Shown here: piece after piece, positions 15,174-21,000 of the stretch | Position numbering within the stretch: position 1 is the first letter of the stretch | Layout of the letters: each line of letters begins with the position of its first letter | Virus record (IMG/VR): IMGVR_UViG_3300036832_001182 | Span: 1-23,314 of that record | Length of the DNA: 23,314 bases | From: a virus | Direction: 5' to 3' (one strand) | Notes under the pieces: model-generated | What the model was told of the DNA's origin: nothing | The model's database searches: none | What the model saw: only the letters and a program-made list of their open reading frames with translations | Translations under genes and position numbers: made by a program

Positions 15174-15318
15174 GCCTCCGCGCTTCTCGGGCGGATGCGC
15201 GGAGGCCAACACCCCAGCCCTGGAAAGGAAACGAAACAAGGCTGGCAGTCATTGCCCCTTGCGGGGTAGGCAATGGGGAGCCTTACGTGCGCGTCTCCGC
15301 GGAGTAATCTGTAAGGCT
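15174..15318. other. Non-coding gap with four inverted repeats after the capsid gene
   Basis: The 188 bases between the capsid stop (15340) and the Acb2-like start (15151) hold no credible gene but four perfect inverted repeats. They are 10-bp arms GCCTCCGCGC/GCGCGGAGGC at 15174-15183 and 15197-15206; 6-bp arms CCAGCC/GGCTGG at 15214-15219 and 15240-15245; 7-bp arms CATTGCC/GGCAATG at 15250-15256 and 15269-15275; and 8-bp arms AGCCTTAC/GTAAGGCT at 15279-15286 and 15311-15318. The last pair encloses the palindrome CTCCGCGGAG. None is followed by a T-run on the minus strand, so a standard intrinsic terminator is not obvious. The array may stabilise or punctuate the abundant capsid mRNA. That role is inferred. 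Confidence 0.7.
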
Positions 15319-15339
15319 TAGGCTTAAAAGATGAATTGG

Positions 15340-16323
15340 TCAGATGCCGTCGCGGAAACCGATCGTTTCCGGGTAGGGAGACTCCACCTGACCCTTGCGG
15401 GACCAATAGGTGGTGATGTTGTAGAGTGAGCGCCACTCAAGCGGGGTCTTCTGCAGTGGCGTCATCGGAAAACGCACCTTGTCGTATTCCTTGGTGTAAG
15501 CGACCATGCGCTGAGCATTGCCGACACCGCGGTTGGTCAGCCACTTCGACGCCTGGATGTTCAGTGGCTTGTTGCCGTGCGTGATGGACAGGTTGTTCTC
15601 CTGGATGTAGCGCAGCACGGAGACGTTACCGGCTGTGCTGACGATCGTCGAGACCAACAGCGCCATCTGCGCCGGCGGCACGCGCAGTTCGGAAGGCACG
15701 ATGGCATAGCCGGAAGCTGCCCAGACAGACGACAGCAGCTCGTTGATCTGCGCGATGATCACGGCCGCACCACCTGCCGACCAGGTGCCACCTGTGACGT
15801 TGGTCACATTGGTAACTGTCGAGAGGTTGACGAGACCTGTGGTGCCGACAATGCTATCGCCAATATACACGAGCTGATCAGTGTCCATCTGATCCTTCAG
15901 GCGCAGTGCCTGAAACTTCTGCTCGTCGATCGGCCGGCCAAGCTGCATGGCGGAGGCCAGCTCCGGCATCGAGTAGGCCAGCTCCTGCCCCCAGAGGCGC
16001 AGCGGGTTGGCAGTCTTGCCGATGTCCAGCGACACACTTGGAATGGCGTTGCTGTCTTTGCCAATCCATGAAATGCCCTGGGTGGCGAAACCACCGGCAG
16101 CACCGAATGTCGAGTTGGTGAACGACACCCACTCGTCACCGGTTGTGATGTCGGTGCGCAGGTCCATATCGCGCGACCAGGTGATCGACACCAGAGGCTC
16201 ATGAAGCGCCGGATCAAGCCGCTCCAGCTCCCCGATCAGAAAGGCACCGGCGCTGTCGCGCGTGATGCCGTCAAAGGTCTGCATCCCTCCGTAGGAAGGC
16301 AGGCCACTCATGCCGTCAGGCAT
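15340..16323 (-). CDS. Major capsid protein, DUF2184-type HK97 fold
   Basis: The protein has 327 residues. GGGGGTGAG lies just upstream of the ATG at 16323, and the gap to the cement gene is 14 bases. The N-terminal 'AFLIGELERLDPALHEPL' followed by 'TTGDEWVSFTNSTFGAAGGF', 'SVSLDIGKTANPLRLWGQEL' and the long helix 'FQALRLKDQMDTDQLVYIGD' fit the DUF2184 family of major capsid proteins. 'STVTNVTNVTGGTWSAGG' marks the loop before the axial helix. The C-terminal part holds 'EYDKVRFPMTPLQKTPLEWR', typical of the closing strand. It assembles into the shell with the scaffold- and cement-like proteins encoded just upstream. There is no sign of a long cleaved N-terminal delta domain, consistent with a separate scaffold. 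Confidence 0.9.
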   Translation of the reverse strand: MPDGMSGLPSYGGMQTFDGITRDSAGAFLIGELERLDPALHEPLVSITWSRDMDLRTDITTGDEWVSFTNSTFGAAGGFATQGISWIGKDSNAIPSVSLDIGKTANPLRLWGQELAYSMPELASAMQLGRPIDEQKFQALRLKDQMDTDQLVYIGDSIVGTTGLVNLSTVTNVTNVTGGTWSAGGAAVIIAQINELLSSVWAASGYAIVPSELRVPPAQMALLVSTIVSTAGNVSVLRYIQENNLSITHGNKPLNIQASKWLTNRGVGNAQRMVAYTKEYDKVRFPMTPLQKTPLEWRSLYNITTYWSRKGQVESPYPETIGFRDGI

Positions 16324-16337
16324 AACTCACCCCCTTG

Positions 16338-16853
16338 TTAGATGTTGTATGCCACCTCGACGATGCCATTGGCATCGGCCGCTGACATGAAGACAGCATT
16401 CGGCAGCGCCACGCAGGAACCCGCTGCCGGTGCCACCGCCGTGATATTGCCAGGCACCTGTCCGCCACCGGCAGTCCCTGTCCATACATTGGCAGGTGCG
16501 TTCTTGACGGCAGCCGTGGCACCTCCCAGCTTGACCAGGATGTAACCACGGCGCAGCACGCTGGCCGTGCCGGCAACCGGGGGTGTGGCCGCACCGATTG
16601 GATCGGTGAGCGATCCAACCGGATTGCCGAACCCCTGGGTCGGGTATGGCAGCACGTTGACGCCGTAAAAGCCGGCAGTGTCGGCCGTGGCGGGGGCACG
16701 CACTGTGCCAGTGGCGACGTCCATCACCACGACCGTCCCGTAAGCCAGAGGCGGCGTTGTCGTGTTGATGGGCTGGCCCTCCACTGTGGCGTGTTCCCAG
16801 CGGTTGAGCGCGCCGGGAAAGCCGGAAGGCATGTTGAGAAGAAAGGCGACCAT
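16338..16853 (-). CDS. Capsid cement/decoration-like protein
   Basis: The protein has 171 residues. AGGAGGG lies six bases upstream of the ATG at 16853, and the stop of the scaffold-like gene is 11 bases away. The chain is rich in Gly, Ala, Pro, Thr and Val, with almost no charged residues in the middle and many short beta strands: 'PLAYGTVVVMDVATGTV', 'FYGVNVLPYPTQGF', 'VLRRGYILVKLGG', 'NGIVEVAYNI'. The pattern 'G-x-V-V ... GV-V ... V-R-R-G-Y-I-x-V' is that of structural cement or decoration proteins that clamp neighbouring capsid subunits. Position immediately before the major capsid gene supports this. The precise family (for example Gp24-type cement) is not certain. Confidence 0.75.
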   Translation of the reverse strand: MVAFLLNMPSGFPGALNRWEHATVEGQPINTTTPPLAYGTVVVMDVATGTVRAPATADTAGFYGVNVLPYPTQGFGNPVGSLTDPIGAATPPVAGTASVLRRGYILVKLGGATAAVKNAPANVWTGTAGGGQVPGNITAVAPAAGSCVALPNAVFMSAADANGIVEVAYNI

Positions 16854-16864
16854 TCTTGTCCCTC

Positions 16865-17800
16865 CTAGTTGACGCGGCGCGCAGTGCCACCGTTGGCCGA
16901 CCAGAACTCCGCATTGCGCTTGTTGATGTCGGAAATCCTCGTGCGCAGGTCCTGGTTGGCGGCACGGCGGTTGTCGCCAAACTGCGGACTGGGCAGGTTG
17001 GCGGCATTGTTCATCGAGCGCATCCGGTCGGAAGCGTCGATGAACAGCATGCGGACGGCATCGCAGCTCATCACTGCAATGGCATCCTTGGTATGACGGC
17101 CGATGGCAACCATGCCACGCTCGGTGCCGGCAGCCGCCGTCAGAGCGGCACGGCGTGTATCGCAGATGCGCTTACCGGCAGTCGTCAGCCGGTCATCGCC
17201 AGGTGCGCCATCGAGTATGCCGATCTTGATGCCGGGAGACAGCACCTCGGCGCGTGCCTTGGTGTCACGCGTGAGCTTTGCCATCGCCGAGTTGAGACGC
17301 GCGATCTGGGTTGCGTCACCCATCATGGTCTTGCCCATCTTCAGGGCGGGGTCCGCTTCCATCAGATCAGGCTCGGCCGATGGCGGAGGCGAACCAGTCT
17401 GCGCCCCTGCCCCCACCTTCTCAGGCAGGTCCTCGTCCGTCGTCTCCTTCTTGTCGTCGTCCCCGTCCTCGTCGTCATCCTTCTTGGGCGGGAACTCATC
17501 GCGCGCCGTCAGGCGGTCAGTGAGCGCTTTGACGGCATCACGCAGTTCCTTGATGCTGGCGTCGGCCGACTTCTTCCAGTCGTCGTCGTCGGCATCCGGA
17601 TCAGCATCATCCGTGCCATTGCCATTACCATTCTCGTTGTGATGGTTATGGATGATCACGGCATGCTTGCCTTCGTCACCATCAGGCTCGGCATGCTCCT
17701 GATTGACTTCTTCGGCGTCCGCCACGATCTTTGCCAGGGATGCCTTGTCCCTGGCAAAAAAGGCATCGTGGAGGAAGTCGCGCAATGAGCGCTGGCTCAT
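16865..17800 (-). CDS. Scaffold-like acidic protein of the capsid module
   Basis: The protein has 311 residues from the ATG at 17800, chosen because AAGGAGGG lies five bases upstream; a longer in-frame reading to 17977 would cover most of the 57-aa gene. Residues 1-30 (SLRDFLHDAFFARDKASLAKIV) form a helix, and 'HAVIIHNHH' follows at 46-54. Two very acidic runs lie at about 64-75 and 103-125. Between them 'IKELRDAVKALTDRL' is a probable coiled coil. The C-terminal half is helical, with 'QIARLNSAMAKLTRDTKARAEVL' at 165-187 and a segment rich in Met/Arg near 230-265. This layout, plus its position before the cement and capsid genes, suggests a scaffolding protein. The 'IHNH' segment resembles the tail of DUF2213-type prohead proteins, but no protease domain is present. 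Role inferred. Confidence 0.75.
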   Translation of the reverse strand: MSQRSLRDFLHDAFFARDKASLAKIVADAEEVNQEHAEPDGDEGKHAVIIHNHHNENGNGNGTDDADPDADDDDWKKSADASIKELRDAVKALTDRLTARDEFPPKKDDDEDGDDDKKETTDEDLPEKVGAGAQTGSPPPSAEPDLMEADPALKMGKTMMGDATQIARLNSAMAKLTRDTKARAEVLSPGIKIGILDGAPGDDRLTTAGKRICDTRRAALTAAAGTERGMVAIGRHTKDAIAVMSCDAVRMLFIDASDRMRSMNNAANLPSPQFGDNRRAANQDLRTRISDINKRNAEFWSANGGTARRVN

Positions 17801-17805
17801 TGTGT

Positions 17806-17813
17806 CCCTCCTT
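17806..17813 (-). promoter_or_regulatory. Ribosome-binding site of the scaffold-like gene
   Basis: AAGGAGGG on the minus strand, five bases before the ATG at 17800, is the strongest such site in the window. It fixes the start of the scaffold-like protein and fits a need for high expression. Confidence 0.88.
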
Positions 17814-17837
17814 CCCTGACAGAGTTCACAGTCGCAG

Positions 17838-18011
17838 TCATTCCTCGTAGTCGACATCATCGTCGTCTGCCACCCGAGGCAGTGGCAGACCCTTCTCGCG
17901 CTTGGGCAGGCCGTAGTAATCGCTCTCGCCGTCCCAGGAAACGCTTTCCTCTTTGCCATCCTTGTCGTAGATGACAACCATCATGCCGCCTTCGAAGTTC
18001 TCTCTGGCCAT
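17838..18011 (-). CDS. Small acidic hypothetical protein (57 aa)
   Basis: The ATG at 18011 overlaps the polyprotein stop by one base (TGATG), and GAGGAG lies 11 bases upstream, inside the end of the polyprotein gene. The product begins MARENFEGGMMVVIYDKDGK, has 'SVSWDGESDYYGLPKREKG' in the middle and ends in an acidic tail (ADDDDVDYEE). Two short strands and a disordered tail are likely. It is too short to assign. Its place between the polyprotein and the scaffold-like gene suggests a capsid-assembly or packaged accessory role. Coding is supported by the exact overlap and by filling an otherwise empty interval, which also rules out an N-terminal extension of the scaffold-like gene. Confidence 0.7.
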   Translation of the reverse strand: MARENFEGGMMVVIYDKDGKEESVSWDGESDYYGLPKREKGLPLPRVADDDDVDYEE

Positions 18012-21000
18012 CACATGGTCACTCCTCGCACGACATATTCACCGTTGGGCTTCTTCTCAATCTCGTAGATATCCCACACCGTGCCATGACGCAGGTTGAG
18101 TTCGTTCTCGGTATCGAACGACGAGTCATTCGCCCAGAAACCAAGCGCACGATGACCCTTGCGCACGACGATCTCGTAGGTGACATTGCCGTGCATGGCA
18201 GGGTGCGCCGCCATCGAGCACGAAGTATGGCCCGACCGCTGCGGACGCACATACTTGCCGGCCTGCAAATCCGCAATCCATCCATCAATCACAGCCTGCT
18301 TGACATTCTCACCGCGCCGCACCAGAACGTCCTGCTTCACGACAGCATCGTCGTGCTCATAAAGGTCGTCGATCAGGTCGGCGTATTCCTTGGCCAGCGG
18401 CGAGTAATGACCAGTCTTGTCACGCAGATAGCCATTGATGGAACCAGAGCCGCCCTTGTAGGACTTGACAGCCGTGCGCTGCTCGGCGGTGGTATTCTTC
18501 TTCCACCAGTTGCGATCCATGGTGATCGTAGCCTTCACCGCCTGCGCATCATGTGCGTTCGGCATGCTCAGCGCTACCTGGCGCAGGGTCGTGCCTCTGG
18601 CGAGCACCTTGTGGTTGGCACTCTCGATCTTGTTGGATACAGGCTTGGGCGCAGGTGCAGGCTTAGGCGCAGGTGCCTGTGCAGGTGCTGCTGCCGGCGT
18701 GGGCTGGATGATCTGCTTGACCTGAGCGGCATATTCCTGGGTCTTGGGTCCAGTGACCGAGCTGTTCTGCAGGATCAGATTGATCGCATTGATCTTGTCA
18801 GTGGGCGACAGTGCAGGATTGGTGGCAATCTTGTGCACCTGTTCCTGACCGGCAGACCCTGGATAGGGGTCAGGGATTTTCGGCGGTGCCGGCTGCTGCG
18901 CAGCCAGATGCTGCATCCACTTATGGGCGAACTGCTGATCAGCCTCCGGTGCAAGTTGATTTTGGCCCAGATACTCACTGATTGCCTGGGCTTTCTCAGC
19001 CGGGGTTTTCCCCTCCTCAGTCGCCAACCCATAAACCTTGGCCTGCATGAAATGAGCAAAATCCGGCTTCATATCATCGGGAACAGGCGCCGCCGACAAC
19101 GACGGATCATCCTTCAGCTTCTGCAGCACCTCAAGTTTATATTTGGTGATGATCGAGTTGGTCGAGATGACCTTGTTGATCTGCGCGACCTTTTCCTCGT
19201 AGGTCATCGAAGAAGCCGTCGCGACGGCGTTGATCAGCTCGGTCTTGCCCTGCCCCAGCGGCGACAGGCTGATCTTTGGCGGTGGCGGCAGACCGGCAGA
19301 CGGCATCAAGGTGGGTGGTGGCGAGGCGGGTGCGGATGGCTTCGGCACCGGCTTGGCGATGGCGGCACCACCTTCGGCCGACTGCACGTGGCTCAGCAGC
19401 TTCTTGGCGTAGGACTTGAAGCTGCCATCGACGTATTTGTCATGATAGTTCTTGATCTTCTGCTTGATCTCATCGAAACCGGTGCCGCTCTCCAGCGCGT
19501 GCTTGACCTCCTGGACGAGCACCTTGGTAGGCCAGTGGCCCTGCACGGACTTGGCAACGGGGGTCGGGATTGAAGACGCGTAGTGCAGCGTGCTGGGTGG
19601 CAGCGGAGATGACGCACCTCCGCCACCTCCGCCGCCTGAAGTGAACTGCCCACCACTGGCCGAACCAGAGGGAACGCGTGGGTGTTCTGCTTCAACGAAA
19701 TCATCCTTTGACCAGCGCGAGAAGAAGTGCATCACGCGGTCAACTACCGTCACACCGGCACGCTTGGCGATGTCGCGCTTGCGCGCGATCAGCTTCTCGG
19801 CCAACTCCTTCTTCTGCTGCTCGGTGCCGGGTCCGTGCTCCATCACGAGTGCGCGGATGGTATCATTTGGAACTGAAGACACCTTGGCGGCAGATGCGGC
19901 CAAAGCTTCGGTCGAGGCAGAACCGAATATCCGATGCGCCTGCTGATTGGATGGGCTGCGCATGCTCTCCCATTCGCCGACCTGATTGCCGAAGGCATTG
20001 CCCTTCAGTGTGCCTTGCGCCCGGAAGATCAGCGAACCACCCGGGTCCAGGGTGGTCATCTTGCCACCGATCACACCCTGGTTGTCATACTCCAGGCCGG
20101 CCGCGTCCCAGTTGGCAAGCCAGGCGTGGGTGGCGAAGTGCTGCTGGGCTTCGGCCACCTGCGCCTTGTTATGCCGGTCGATCAGCTTGACATCGTGCGC
20201 CCATTTGGTGGCAGTGCCGAGCTTGCCTTCCGGGGTCTTCACCAACTGCGAACTGATGACTGGTGAGCCTGCCGCCTCGTAGAGTTTCGCCGCCAGTATC
20301 TCGTTCCTGGCATGTGCCTCGGACTTGGAGAACTTGACGTAATGCTTGGTGCCGGTCTCGTCCTCCATCTGCGCACCCGGGTTACTGCCCAGCTGCTTGC
20401 CGACCTTTTTCCAGTTGGAGACATCGGGAATGGGCTTGCCGGCAGGCACAGTCGTCTTCAACGCCGCCTTGGGTGTCTCCTTCAGCTCAGTCTTGGGCGC
20501 TGACTTCAGGATCAGCTTATCGACCATCTCGTGGTCGATCGGATGATTGAGGATTTCCTTGAGCTTGTCGGGAGGAACCAGCGACACCTTTTCAGCTTCA
20601 CGACCATGATCGGTCGGCGTGCCGCCGATGCGCCGGCCATAGTAGTAGCGCGTCTGGGTATATTCACGGTTCACATCAGCGGCATATCCAGTGAGTTCAA
20701 CCTGCAGACCAGTTTCCTCATGCGCCTCCTTAATGGCGTTGGCGCGAAGCGACAGGTTAGGGTCCTGACCACCCTTCGGAAAAGTTGCTTCATAACCACC
20801 ATACTGATTGGTTGGATGCATCAGCCAGACGTGGCCATTAGGTTCGCGGATGATCACTCCGGAAGACTGGGTTTTGCCATGCTTGAGCGGTGGAACCGGA
20901 GGTGCTGTGATCTTCGGACCTTTTGACGCATGCGCTTCCCAGCCTTTGGCGTTGGTTGGTGCCGCTTCCCACTTTTTGAAAGCAACCCCATGCAGAGGGG

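Noticed and set aside
15174-15206. 10-bp hairpin as an intrinsic terminator
   Set aside because: No run of T follows the stem on the minus strand, and a good ribosome-binding site lies directly downstream, so at most it attenuates.
15152-15436. N-terminal extension of the Acb2-like protein into the capsid gene
   Set aside because: It would run through the inverted-repeat gap and overlap the capsid gene; the GAAGGAG site marks the ATG at 15151.
16856-17788. Plus-strand open frame (310 codons) opposite the scaffold-like gene
   Set aside because: It mirrors the acidic repeats of the minus-strand gene; the minus-strand gene has a strong ribosome-binding site and fits the operon.
17801-17977. 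N-terminal extension of the scaffold-like protein
   Set aside because: It overlaps the 57-codon gene in another frame, and the strong AAGGAGGG at 17806-17813 points to the ATG at 17800.
18086-19573. Long plus-strand open frame (495 codons) opposite the polyprotein
   Set aside because: It is antisense to a frame with clear domain motifs; its product is Arg/Leu/Gly-rich with no recognisable motif, as expected for a shadow in GC-rich DNA.
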